The notes under the pieces: model-generated
Databases searched by the model: none
Seen by the model: the letters and a program-made list of their open reading frames with translations, nothing else
What the model was told of the DNA's origin: nothing
Made by a program: the position numbers and the translations under genes
Assembly (NCBI GenBank): GCA_004353515.1
Contig: SMNZ01000001.1
Coordinates: 558,001 to 622,000 of the forward strand
Source of the DNA: Alteromonadaceae bacterium M269
GTDB taxonomy: Bacteria > Pseudomonadota > Gammaproteobacteria > Enterobacterales > Alteromonadaceae
Reading direction: 5' to 3'
DNA: 64,000 nucleotides
Shown here: positions 20,801 to 30,900 of the stretch, piece by piece
Position numbering within the stretch: position 1 is the stretch's first letter
Layout of the letters: each line of letters starts with the position of its first letter

Positions 20801-23800
20801 CTCAGGCAGTGTCTGATAGTTCACAAGATTGGCAAGTGAATGCCCGAGATTATTGGGATGGGTTACGAGACGCCTTACCTGAATCACATCCCTTGTACTT
20901 TGTACAAGATAAAGAGCATCAGAATCAGAAAGAGGCAAGGCTTGGTGATATCACACGCTTTGAAACTAGGTTAAGTGAAGAGGCCACACAAGCCTTATTG
21001 CAATCGGCCCCTAAAGCTTATAACACACGTATTAATGACCTGTTGTTAAGTGCCTTGTCTTTGGCGATAGCGAAACAGTTACCTGATGAAGACCTCTATT
21101 TAGAGCTTGAAGGTCATGGTCGTGAATCTATAGCCTCACCGTCACTGGAAGGGCTGGATATCTCTCGAACTGTGGGCTGGTTTACCAGCCGCTTCCCAGT
21201 ATTGTTGTCTTCAGCAACCTCTCAAAACGATGAGGATAATGATGCGTTAGCTCAGCTGATTAAAGTGACCAAAGAGCAATTGCGTGGACTGCCGCTGCAA
21301 GGGATGTCTTATGGGGTACTGCGTTACTTAGGTGCTATGCCATCACTGCCTGCACCGACATTGTCGTTTAATTACTTAGGTCAGGTAGACAGTGAAGCAG
21401 ATAAAGACACCTCTTTGTTCGAGCCGGTCTCACTCACATCGCCTATGATGGAACGTCACCCAGAGAATAAGGTGACGCACGGGCTCTCGATGGATGCTTT
21501 AGTCAATCATGGTCAGCTCACACTCAGTTGGCGAAGTGTGCCAGAGCCGCTGAGCTTCGATATTCATCAACTGGCTGAGGACTATACCCAAGCCCTTGAG
21601 CAGATTATCACGCATTGCGGTGACACGGCTAAAGGTGTGACGCCGTCTGACTTCCCATTGACACCACTGCCGCAGCAAGACTTGGATAACTTGGTCTCAA
21701 GGCAAGGTATCGAGCAGTTAGAAGACGTCTATCCACTGACAGCCCTGCAAGAAGGCTTGCTGTTCCATACCTTACAAACCGTAGATAACGAGGAATCAGC
21801 TTACTTTAATCAGATGCTGGTTGAAGTTGAAGGTGCGTTTAATACACAGCACTTTATCCAGGCTTGGGAGATGATACTTAAGCGTCATAGTATCTTAAGA
21901 AGCGGGTTTAGTTACGAAGGACTCAGTGAGCCGACCCAATGGGTACAGCGTGAGGTAGAGCTGCCAGTGAATCGCCTGGACTGGCGTGGTCTATCGGATG
22001 AGCAGCAAACCCAAAGCCGATTACAGTATCTGCAAGCTGATAAAGCCAAAGGCTTTGATTTAAGTACGCCGCCCTTGATGCGTCTGGCGCTTATCCACTT
22101 GGATGATAACCATTGGCAAGTGCTGTGGAGTCGTCACCACTTATTACTCGATGGTTGGAGTTCAACCCGCTTGCTTCAAGAAGTGCTGGCAACTTATGCC
22201 TGCTTAGAGCAAGGCCAGGTGCCTGAGCAGCATCCACTGCTGCAGCAACAACCTAAGCCTTTTAGTACCTACTTGGCTTGGTTACAGCAACAGGATAAAC
22301 AAGCAGCGGATGCCTTCTGGGCAGAGTACCTGCAGGGCATTACAGATACCACACCGTCACCGCTGACACATCACAGTGATACCGGGTATCAGTACCATAC
22401 TCAACAGTTCTCGGTTGAACTCACTCAACAGTTAGAAACTCTGGCAAAGCAGCACAGTGTGACATTAAACACCGTGATGCAATCAGCGTGGGCGTTACTG
22501 CTCTCCCGTTATGGTGCCGCTAGTCACGAATCACAAGATGTGGTGTTTGGTATGACGACATCGGGTCGTCCAGCTGAGCTCTCAGGTATAGAGAACATGT
22601 TGGGGCTGTTTATCAATACCTTACCGATACGCTTGCAAACACAAGGCAACCAAACACTTAAGGATTACCTGACGCAAACCCAGGAAGGGCAGGCTAAGGT
22701 CCGTGATTATGAGCAGTCACCGCTGACACAAATACAAAGCGTGAGTGGTTTGCCTCAAGGACAAAGCTTGTTTGAGACCTTGATGGTGTTTGAGAACTAC
22801 TTTAAAGGGGATGAAGCGCCTGAGCAGAGAGTTAATGATGACCTGCGTATAACGCCTATCATCAATCATGACCCGACACACTATGCATTGACCTTGATGA
22901 TAATGCCGGATGCCGTGCAAGGGATGAGTATCAGCTATGGTAGCCGTGATGCACAGACCTCTCAGGTTGAGCGGTTAATGGGGCATTATGAGACCTTGCT
23001 TAAGGCGATGGTTATCGCTGAAGCTGATACACCACTTCAACAGCTTGAGGTTCTGTCGGAGGAGGATAGGCAACAACAACAGCAATGGAATGACACAACA
23101 CTCACTATCACCCCATTGAGTGTAGAGCAGCTGTTGAGTAAACAGGCCTTGCAAACTCCATCTAATAGGGCAGTCAGCTTCGATAACACGTCACTGACTT
23201 ACACAGAGCTGGAATCTAAAGCCAATCAACTGGCGCATGTGCTGCAATCACAAGGAGTTAAAGCGGGCAGTTTGGTGGGTGTGTGCCAGCACCGTTCACT
23301 CAACATGCTTATCAGTACCTTGGCTGTCATGAAAGCCGGTGGTGCTTATGTGCCCATGGACCCGACCTATCCGATAGAGCGTCTTCATTACATGTTATCG
23401 GATGCCAAGGTCGGTATGGTATTAGCGGACAGTGCAGTGGCACAGAGTGACCTGCTTAACGTTGAACAGCCCTTGCAGGTTATCAATGTTGAGGATAAGG
23501 CGCTGCTAACAGAAGTGCCGGATAATGTACCTGAACATGAGGCGGCTTTAGATGACAGAGCCTATGTTATCTACACCTCAGGCTCAACAGGCAAACCCAA
23601 AGGGGTTGAAGTGAGTCGAGTGAATCTCACGAACTTCATCCAGGGCATGCAACAGCAACTCGCCTTGACCGAACAAGATAAGCTCTTAGCTGTGACCTCT
23701 TTATCGTTTGATATTGCAGGGCTTGAGCTGTACTTACCGCTTATCCGTGGTGCACAGGTGGTTATCGGTGATGAGGCTTTATCGATGGATGGAGAGCGAT

Positions 23801-24984
23801 TAAAAGAGACGCTTATCCAGTCACAGATAACCCATATGCAGGCCACACCGGTGAGTTGGAAACTCTTACTGGCCAGTGGTTGGCAACACACCTCTGATAC
23901 CCATGACTTTACCGCATTATGTGGGGGTGAAGCCTTCCCGGTGACACTGGCGCAAGACTTACTCAAACAACCAATCCATGTCTGGAACTTGTATGGGCCG
24001 ACGGAGACCACCATCTGGTCATCGGCTTGTCACCTCAACACCCACCAAGAGCACATTAATCACAGTGTGCCTATAGGTTACCCGATAGCCAATACGCAGT
24101 TGTATGTGCTGAATGAAGAGCAACAACCTGTACCGATAGGCGCAGTCGGTGAGTTGTACATTGGTGGTGACGGTGTGGCTTTAGGGTATTTAGGCAACCA
24201 ATCTCTCACGGAAGCGCGTTTTATCAACACGCCTAATGGCAGGCTTTACCGCACAGGCGACCTGGCACGTTATCAGGAGGATGGAACACTTGACTGTTTA
24301 GGAAGGATAGACCATCAGGTCAAGGTGCGTGGCTTTAGGATAGAGCTCGGTGAGATAGAGCAGTGTTTAATGGCACACCTCAACGTTCAAGAAGCGGTGG
24401 TGAATCCTTATAGCCATGCCGGTGAACAGACCTTGGTGGGGTATGTGGTATTGAACACCACAAAGGAAGAACAAGAAAAGGAAAAAGAAAGTGCAGAGAC
24501 GAACGACTTGCACCAAGCACTCAAAGCGCATGTATCAACACACTTACCAAACTACATGGTACCGAGTTTTATGGTGTCCTTGGACAGTTTACCACTGACA
24601 CCGAATGGCAAGATAGACAGGAAGGCGTTGCCTGCACCTAACATCAATACGCAAACCCAAGCGTATGTGGCACCGAACACAGAAACCGAGACTCTCTTAT
24701 GTGAGATATGGCAGGAGGTGTTGGATGTTGAGCGAGTGGGTGTGACAGATAACTTCTTCCAGCTCGGCGGGCATTCGCTGCTCGCAATTCGACTTCATGC
24801 CAGGATCTGCCAGGTATTCGATATTGATCTACCACTGAAAAAACTATTTGAAAAAACGACGGTTACTGAGCTCGCTGAGCAAATACAGATAACGCAAGCT
24901 GCTATACACCTTAGTAACACAACAAATAATGATGGATCTGACGATCAGTCAGAGGATGAAATCTTTGAGGAATTTGAAATATGA
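14824..24984 (+). CDS. Nonribosomal peptide synthetase 1: FAAL-T-C*-A(Asp)-T-E-C-A(Gly)-T
   Basis: 3386 residues. Domain order by motif: fatty acyl-AMP ligase 18-590 (QYSSGSTGTPKGVM, GRMKDVIIVNGQNHYPQDIE); T1, Ser642 (LGGHSLL); C-type domain 735-1165, whose C3 motif is HHLISDQEG instead of HHxxxDG (His 867/868); A domain 1190-1690, whose binding-pocket residues read D-L-T-K-I-G-H-V-G-K, matching the Asp code; T2, Ser1753 (GGDSILSLQ); epimerase-type domain 1808-2260 (HHLVVDGVSW near 1942); D-donor C domain 2299-2760 (HHLLLDGWS, 2438/2439); A domain 2765-3265, code D-I-L-Q-L-G-L-I-W-K, Gly-like; T3, Ser3318. It should build acyl-D-Asp-Gly. The C-terminus is acidic (SEDEIFEEFEI), suiting a docking tail for the next protein. 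Its stop overlaps the next start (ATGA). The codes were aligned by eye. Confidence 0.93.
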   Translation: MKSFFEEILAGSDSTMIDLIESQANLLPNKTVYEYLKDGEVLDDSLSFSELHRKVKCLAGRIQNSCEQGDRVLLLYPSSLDYIVAFFACIYAGCIAVPAYPPQNQRRDWARLKSIFDDCNASLVLTNTASFNGVREWLDDQQNNKKCELLQSDVADISDNELKYNWKRPEIDQQTIAFLQYSSGSTGTPKGVMVTHLNLLHNQHVIHQSILEDGDVNIVGWLPIYHDMGLICNVLQPLYCGGTLTLLAPVNVIQKPYRWLKAITDKKALVSGGPNFIYDLCVDRITDEQKATLDLSHWKGAFNGAEPVNYETMKRFASAFESCGLDYDVLAPCYGLAENTLVVATKNRHIPPKTIRIDGQELKRGSAVTSTSDDSTSLTLVSSGDHVVAQEVSIVDPNEHTHCGDNKVGEIWVKGQSVAKGYWNKPELTSEIFNVSIQDSSDNQIVDTGYMRTGDLGFISEGHLYVTGRMKDVIIVNGQNHYPQDIETDIQEISELFRNSGSAAFSINTEGKERLVVVQELTPRASRPKAQIPFDELFSKARNVIAKDHQLELHDLVLIKFGALSRTTSGKIQRYLNKERYLSNDFDSRFSALLVDTPIKQTQRYVAPKSDIERLLCDISQKVLKVEKVGLEDNFFELGGHSLLLMQIIGMIQEKGLELTPQQVFASKNIADLAACIELNKKQVNSESKAVVPNLIPSDGCTKITPQMLSLIDLSQDEIDQITSMTLGGMENIQDIYPLGPLQQGIHFHNLMSKESDPYVFPNLLIVDNEKVLSKLLSALQLIVTRHDSLRTFVVSDGLKQPVQVVCRDVTLPVNWVHLDSRPVKQQMEELCSPHNQWLDISKAPLLRVNIAKERDTEKHYLVLQYHHLISDQEGLEIIKKELQIILQGNEQQLPKVAHYRNYIADTQRKVESEDAKRFFSNMLHNVDSPTSPFGLIDTQRNGGQTAEIRQLVSEKVSERIRALSKKMKLSPAALFHAAWAKVLGSCTGQTDVVFGTVLSGRLQGTVGSQNTLGVFINTLPVKVSVGSSDPQGLVNEVNKSLFDLLEHEYVPLSLAQKCSGIPTELPLFSALMNYRHVEILSDRSYTSDLIQGLDFSSGGGRNNYPLTLSVDDYGEQGFGLVGLFDQSIHAEQLMGHMQRALAVLVEGLESESQVPVKALSVIPASEQQQLHVLAKTGESVIVDSDIAAIHQLFESQVDELGDNLAVVYDQVSLSYGELNTQANQLAHYLRKQGVGRESRVALYMERSDKLIVGLLAVLKAGGAYVPLDVKWPSARINQIVSDSEVCGVLSESQWQSDLSGFEVPVHYLDKGEAWSDLPVTNPESINQAHDAAYVIYTSGTTGVPKGVVIEHRQLLNYSLGMAETLGVQGDDSNKLSFAHISTIAADLGNTSLYGALCFGGCLHLIDSECAFDPDAMSAYGQMHELDVLKIVPSHLQGLLSAQDAKSVLPRKLLILGGESCSIELIKQIKALSPELRIVNHYGPSETTVGVLTHEISDFDIESQLIPLGRPLPGSEVYVLDSAGQLSPLGMAGELYIGGAGVGRGYINRDELTAERFVSHTLNEVSGQSTEQPKSTRLYRTGDKVRYLPDGNLVFMGRLDEQVKVRGYRVELGEIERCLTDIDSVQQAVVRLESGEVSQQLVAYVVPTNLDSEASSTEHSDSLSTQLSAQLSEVLPDYMLPQQCVMVESIPLTLNGKVDWQALSVLAQPEAVKSESRAAETDAEQALLSIWQAILKRDDINVDDNFFALGGDSILSLQVIAKAKRAGFKLLPKQVFDNPTVESLAAVAKPLDKQAKQAGDINASVSGELPLTPIQHWFFESEHPQAHHWNQSLLVQSKAALDTQALQAAVAMVVKHHDQLRSEFIKTAQGYTQHVLPWDETKGTDYYHLIQDVTDEASLTEALNQAQGSLSLSSQDGVGQLFKVFHVKGSETTPEYLLLAAHHLVVDGVSWRLLVEDIQRAYQHEQTPAMVRPKGLPLADKTTSFKAWSQGLTQAVSDSSQDWQVNARDYWDGLRDALPESHPLYFVQDKEHQNQKEARLGDITRFETRLSEEATQALLQSAPKAYNTRINDLLLSALSLAIAKQLPDEDLYLELEGHGRESIASPSLEGLDISRTVGWFTSRFPVLLSSATSQNDEDNDALAQLIKVTKEQLRGLPLQGMSYGVLRYLGAMPSLPAPTLSFNYLGQVDSEADKDTSLFEPVSLTSPMMERHPENKVTHGLSMDALVNHGQLTLSWRSVPEPLSFDIHQLAEDYTQALEQIITHCGDTAKGVTPSDFPLTPLPQQDLDNLVSRQGIEQLEDVYPLTALQEGLLFHTLQTVDNEESAYFNQMLVEVEGAFNTQHFIQAWEMILKRHSILRSGFSYEGLSEPTQWVQREVELPVNRLDWRGLSDEQQTQSRLQYLQADKAKGFDLSTPPLMRLALIHLDDNHWQVLWSRHHLLLDGWSSTRLLQEVLATYACLEQGQVPEQHPLLQQQPKPFSTYLAWLQQQDKQAADAFWAEYLQGITDTTPSPLTHHSDTGYQYHTQQFSVELTQQLETLAKQHSVTLNTVMQSAWALLLSRYGAASHESQDVVFGMTTSGRPAELSGIENMLGLFINTLPIRLQTQGNQTLKDYLTQTQEGQAKVRDYEQSPLTQIQSVSGLPQGQSLFETLMVFENYFKGDEAPEQRVNDDLRITPIINHDPTHYALTLMIMPDAVQGMSISYGSRDAQTSQVERLMGHYETLLKAMVIAEADTPLQQLEVLSEEDRQQQQQWNDTTLTITPLSVEQLLSKQALQTPSNRAVSFDNTSLTYTELESKANQLAHVLQSQGVKAGSLVGVCQHRSLNMLISTLAVMKAGGAYVPMDPTYPIERLHYMLSDAKVGMVLADSAVAQSDLLNVEQPLQVINVEDKALLTEVPDNVPEHEAALDDRAYVIYTSGSTGKPKGVEVSRVNLTNFIQGMQQQLALTEQDKLLAVTSLSFDIAGLELYLPLIRGAQVVIGDEALSMDGERLKETLIQSQITHMQATPVSWKLLLASGWQHTSDTHDFTALCGGEAFPVTLAQDLLKQPIHVWNLYGPTETTIWSSACHLNTHQEHINHSVPIGYPIANTQLYVLNEEQQPVPIGAVGELYIGGDGVALGYLGNQSLTEARFINTPNGRLYRTGDLARYQEDGTLDCLGRIDHQVKVRGFRIELGEIEQCLMAHLNVQEAVVNPYSHAGEQTLVGYVVLNTTKEEQEKEKESAETNDLHQALKAHVSTHLPNYMVPSFMVSLDSLPLTPNGKIDRKALPAPNINTQTQAYVAPNTETETLLCEIWQEVLDVERVGVTDNFFQLGGHSLLAIRLHARICQVFDIDLPLKKLFEKTTVTELAEQIQITQAAIHLSNTTNNDGSDDQSEDEIFEEFEI
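18127..19712 (+). repeat. Asp-module repeat, copy 1 (in NRPS 1)
   Basis: About 1.59 kb, covering the end of the C* domain and most of the Asp-activating A domain, closely matches 29595-31177 in the second NRPS gene. Roughly nine of ten bases agree by eye, with one 3-base length difference. Flanking sequence diverges sharply at both ends. Confidence 0.85.
24343..24780 (+). repeat. A/T-boundary repeat, copy 1 (in NRPS 1)
   Basis: From the GELGEIEQ-type motif of the Gly A domain to the T-domain serine, the sequence closely resembles 27810-28241 of NRPS 2 even though the upstream substrate-binding parts of the two A domains differ. Confidence 0.7.
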
Positions 24985-27900
24985 GTGTAGTTGATTTTAT
25001 CCACGAACTTGAACAGAAGCGCGTTCAATTAAATGTGAAAAACGATCAGCTGAGTATTAAAGCACCTCCAGGTGCGATCACACCTGAATTAAAGGCACAG
25101 TTAAAAGAATACAAAGCGCAACTCATTGACGTATTAAAACAGGTTGAGATACAAAATAGGCCTATCATTGTACCTGTATCTCGAGAGGAAAGGTTTCCTC
25201 TATCTTATGCACAACAACGTTTGTGGTTTATTGATCAAGCAGAAGGAGGCAGTAAACATTACTTAATATCAGCCACGCTAAATATCAAAGGCGAGTTAAA
25301 CATTCCTGCACTTGAAGGTGCTTTTACACAGGTTATGGAACGTCACGAGAGCCTTCGTGCATGTATTCGTGTTGATGAACGAAACGAACCTTATCAGGTG
25401 TTTTTATCACCGAATACCTTTGAGTTGGCTTATGAAGACATGACGACGCGTTTAGATGACGTGGATGGCTTTATTCATGAACGAGTCACCAGACGTTTTG
25501 AACTTAGTCAGGATGTTATGTTGCGTGCGGGAGTCGTGAAGACAAGCACTGATTCCCATAAATTGTATGTCGTTATGCATCACATTGCGTCAGATGGTTG
25601 GTCTTTACCTATTTTACTGAATGAGGTTACGGCATTCTATAACGCCGAAAATCGAGGAAAGGAAGCTGAGCTTAAACCTTTAACCATTCAATATGCAGAC
25701 TATGCATATTGGCAACGTAACTGGCTAAAAGGCGAAGTCCTGGATCGCCAAATTGAGCACTGGCGCAAAGCTTTGGCCGATTTACCTGTAGTTCATGGGT
25801 TGCCTTTAGATTATCAACGCCCTGAAATTCAGACGTTTAATGGTGATTTGTATAAGTACCAATTAAGTAATCAGATTAGTAACCAATTTAAAGATTTGTG
25901 TTTATCCGCTAACACGACCTTGTTTATGGGGATGCAAGCTGCTTTTTCTGTCTTGCTGTCCCGTTATAGTAATGAAACAGACATTGTGATCGGTAGCCCG
26001 ATAGCTAACCGTGAACAACCAGAAATAGCTACACTGATAGGCTTTTTCGTCAATATGCTCGTTTTGAGAATAGATCTGTCAGATTCACCAGATTTCATAA
26101 CGCTATTGGATCGTTGTAAAAAGCAGTCATTAGATAGTTATGAGTTTCAGCAAGTACCATTTGAGCAGATCGTTGAAGAATTAAATCCTCAACGTAACAT
26201 GAGCCATAGTCCACTTTTTCAAATTACCTTAACCCTCCAAGAAGAAAATTCAAAAGCTGCAAGCTTCGATGGCTTAGCATTAGAACCGATTGAAAAGTAT
26301 AGCGGTGTTGTCAAATATGATTTAGAACTCACTGTGAAGCCTAGTGCATCTGGCATGTTGTTAGAATGGAATTACAACACGGACTTGTTTAAGGCTGAAA
26401 CCATCCATCTAATGGCTGATCGCTTTGATTTGTTGTTGAGTGAGTTAGTCAAACGACCACAAGAGTCAGTTTTTAATCATTCACTATTGTCTGAAACAGA
26501 AATAGAGCAACAACTAAATACTTGGAATGATACTGCTAAAGATTATCCGTTAGATAAGTGTATTCATCAGCTATTTGAGCAGCAAGTGGAATCTAATCCA
26601 GACGAAACAGCGGTTATTTTTGAAGGCCATCAATTAACTTATAAAGAGCTCAATACGGCGGCAAACCTTTTAGCGCATAACTTAATAAAACAAGGCGTTA
26701 AACCAGACACTTTAATTGGCTTATGTGTTAAACCTAGTCTTGAAGCTATGATAGGAATGCTGGGTATTCTCAAAGCAGGGGGAGCTTATGTTCCTCTAGA
26801 TCCTTACTACCCGGTAGAACGGCTAAAACACATGTTGTCAGATTCATCGGTAGATCTGATTGTTACACAGACTAATCTAGTTGGTAATCTGCCGATTTCT
26901 CATCAACACGTTATTTGCTTGGATCAATATCGAGAGTTTAAAGGGCAAACGAGTGACAATCCTAAGATTCAAACTTTAACTTCAAAGCACGTGGCTTACG
27001 TCATATATACATCAGGTTCCACAGGAAAACCGAAAGGCGTTATTCAAAGTCACAAAGCACTGACTAATTACGTTACTTGGGCTGGTGAACAATATTTCGA
27101 AAAAGCGCATGGAAGCGTTGTTAGTACAAATTTATCTTTTGATGCATCAGTGACTACACTCTTTGGAGGTTTGATAATTGGCAAGCCCTGTCGGTTAATA
27201 GAGCTTGATGACTCTCTTATTCCGACATTAGCTCATAGTATTAAAACGACACAGGAACGCTGTGTTTATAAGGTAACTCCAAGCCACTTATCAGCGTTGA
27301 TGCAATATTGGCTGAATAAAGAACCAAGCTTGCAAGAGCACTTTTTTGTTGTTGGTGGTGAGCAATTATTACAATCAGTGGCTAACGCTTTTATAAGTGA
27401 AGTTTGTCCCAACAGTTTAGTAGTCAATGAGTATGGTCCTACAGAGGCTATGGTTGGGTGTTCAACTTACACGCTATCAATCGGCATGATCCAAGATTCA
27501 TTATCTAAAGCCCATGCGATCCCTATAGGGCGACCCATAGCTAATACCGAGCTTTATGTATTAGATATTAATAGAAGGGCGGTCCCGACAGGTGTTATTG
27601 GTGAGTTGTATATAGGTGGCGAAGGGTTAGCTCAAGGCTATTTAAATCGTAAAGAATTAACTGATGAAAGATTTGTTGTTAACTCGTATAGCGATGATCG
27701 ATCACAGAAAATATACAAAACAGGGGATATGGTCCGCTGGCTAGATGGCGGAGTGTTGGAATATATAGGTCGCATTGATGAACAGTTTAAAGTGCGTGGT
27801 TATCGCATTGAGCTCGGTGAGATAGAGGAGTGTTTACTATCACATGCTGATGTTAAGGAAGCGGTAGTCAACCCATATACCCATGCAGGTGAGCAGACCT

Positions 27901-30900
27901 TGGTGGGGTATGTAGTACTCAACCAAGAACAAGGAAAAGAAAAAAAGAGTTTAGATACAAGCGACTTATATCAAACCCTCAAAGCGCATGCCTCGGAGCA
28001 TCTACCGAACTACATGGTGCCGAGTTTTATCGTGTCTTTGGACAGCTTACCCTTAACACCCAATGGCAAGATAGACAGGAAGGCTTTTCCTCAACCCGAT
28101 ATCGGTACTCAAGCCCTGGCATATGTGGCCCCGAACACAGAAACCGAGACTCTCTTATGTGAGATATGGCAAGAGGTATTAGATGTTAAGCGCGTAGGCG
28201 TGACAGACAACTTCTTCCAACTCGGCGGACATTCTTTACTGGTTATTAAACTGATTGCGCGATTACAAGATGCTGGCTTTAACCTTGCCGTGAAACAGGT
28301 ATTCGCCACAAACAACCTATCTGAGTTAGCCCAGCTAATTGAATCGAAGTCAGGTATTACAACTGTCTTTAAAGCTCCAGAGAACCTTATCCCTGAAGCA
28401 TGTGAGCAGATAACACCCGAGATGTTACCGCTTATTGAGCTTACACAAAGTGATATAGATGTCATTGCTGAACACGTTCCAGGTGGTATGAAGAACATTC
28501 AAGATATCTATCCGCTTGGGCCGTTACAAGAAGGGATCTATTTCCATCATGTGATGAGTAAAGAGTCGGATCCTTATGTCTTTCCTAACTTGCTCACCGT
28601 AGAGAATGAAACGGCTTTAAACAATTTGTTCGAAGCTTTGCAATTTATTATCGACCGTCATGATGTACTTAGAACCTTGGTATTAAATGATGGACTATCG
28701 CAACCTACCCAAGTAGTTTGCCGCCAAGCGAAGCTGCCAATAGAGTGGATTGAAGTCAGTGAAGGTTCTGTTGAGAAACATATGGAAGCCTTATGTGTTC
28801 CTGAGAAGCAGTGGCTGGATATCTCGCAAGCGCCACTGTTACGAGTCAAAGTCGCTAAAGAGAATGATTCTTCGAAACACTTTGTGCTTTTACAGTACCA
28901 CCATTTAGCCACGGACCATGAAGGCTTAGACATTATCCAACGTGAGATTTTGGCATTTTTTGATGGCGTTTCAGAGCAACTGTCAGCGCCAATACCTTAT
29001 CGTGAATTTGTTGCCCATGCCCAGCATCATGCTTTGCAAGGGGATGCAGATGCATTCTTCCAAACCATGCTGAGTGATGTCAGCGAACCGACCTTACTCT
29101 TTGATTTGCAAAATACTCAGAACAGTGGTGCCCAGATAGAAGAGTACCGGGAAGGAGTACCGTCACGCATTGCTAATCAAATTCGTTCATTATCTCAAAG
29201 CTTAGCAATCAGTCCTGCGAGTGTATTTCATGCTGCCTGGGCCATGGTGCTGAGTGCTTGTAGCCACCAAAATAAAGTGGTGTTTGGTACGGTGCTATCT
29301 GGACGCTTACAAGGCACTGTAGGTTCAGAGCATATGATGGGTGTGTTTATCAACACATTACCGATAAAGGTCGATGTAGCTGATACATCAGCGCTTGCGT
29401 TTATCCAGCAGGTGAATACTGATTTGGTGAGCTTGTTGTCGTATGAACAGACTCCACTTGTGCAAGTACAAAAGCACAGTGGCATTCCCAGCGAGCAGCC
29501 CTTGTTTAGTGCCCTAATGAATTATCGCCACTCAGGGAAGAATGACAATCAAGCAGATACTATTCAAGGTATCGAGATGAGTCACTCAGGTGCTCGCAAC
29601 AACTACCCGTTGACCTTGTCTGTGGATGACTATGGCGAACAAGGCTTTGGTTTAGTGGGTTTGTTTGACCAGTCTGTTAATGCTGAGCAACTGATGGGGT
29701 ATATGCAATGTGCTTTGGTCGTGTTGCTTGAAGGCTTGGAGAGTGAGAGTCGAGTATCCGTTCAAGATTTGTCGGTCATTCCTGCATCAGAGCAACAACA
29801 ATTGCATGCGTTGGCCAAGACGGGTGAGTCAGTGGGTGTTGAACCTGATACTGCTGCGATACAGCAGATGTTCGAATCTCAGGTTACTGAGTTAAGTGAT
29901 AGCTTGGCCGTAGTATATGACCAAGTGTCATTGAGTTATGGGGAGTTGAATGCACAAGCCAATCAGTTAGCCCATTACTTAAGGGAACAAGGGGTTGGTC
30001 GTGAGAGTCGCGTGGCTTTGTATATGGAGCGCAGCGATAAACTGATAGTGGGTTTGTTAGCGGTACTTAAAGCCGGCGGTGCGTATGTGCCCTTAGATGT
30101 GAAGTGGCCCCGTGCCCGTATCAACCAGATAGTGTCAGACAGTGCGGTGTGTGGTGTCTTAAGTGAATCACAGTGGCAATCAGACTTATCAGACTTTGAC
30201 GTACCAGTACACTATCTGGATAAAGATGATGCCTGGTCTGATTTACCGGTTACTAATCCCGAGTCTATCAACCAAGCGCATGATGCCGCGTATGTGATTT
30301 ACACCTCAGGGACCACAGGTGTCCCTAAAGGGGTGGTGATAGAGCATAGACAACTGCTTAACTACAGCTTAGGGATGGCAGAGACCTTGGGTATTCAAGG
30401 CGATGATTCTAATAAATTGAGCTTTGCGCATATCTCCACTATTGCCGCAGACTTGGGGAACACCTCTTTGTACGGTGCTTTATGCTTTGGTGGTTGCCTG
30501 CATCTGATAGGCAGTGAGTGTGCCTTTGACCCGGATGCGATGAGTGCCTATGGGCAGGTGCATGAACTGGATGTGCTTAAGATAGTGCCGAGTCACTTAC
30601 AAGGCCTCCTATCTGCACAAGATGCTAAGTCCGTCTTACCGCGTAAGCTACTTATCTTAGGGGGCGAGGCGTGTTCAATTGAGCTCATCAAGCAGATAAA
30701 AGCCTTATCACCGCAGCTTCGTATTATAAATCACTACGGTCCAAGTGAAACGACTGTAGGTGTACTGACGTATGAGATAAGTGACTCCGATATTGAGAGC
30801 CAGCTTATTCCTTTAGGTCGTCCGTTACCGGACAGTGAAGTCTATGTACTGGACAGTGCAGGGCAGTTATCGCCTTTAGGTGTGGCTGGTGAGCTATACA

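Noticed and set aside
23571-24014. Long open frame on the minus strand inside NRPS 1 (147 codons)
   Set aside because: It mirrors the coding frame of the Gly adenylation domain and has no ribosome site or recognisable domain; a shadow frame.
28109-28498. Minus-strand open frame of 129 codons inside NRPS 2
   Set aside because: Antisense to conserved A/T-domain sequence; the same pattern recurs in the repeated segments, as expected of a shadow frame.
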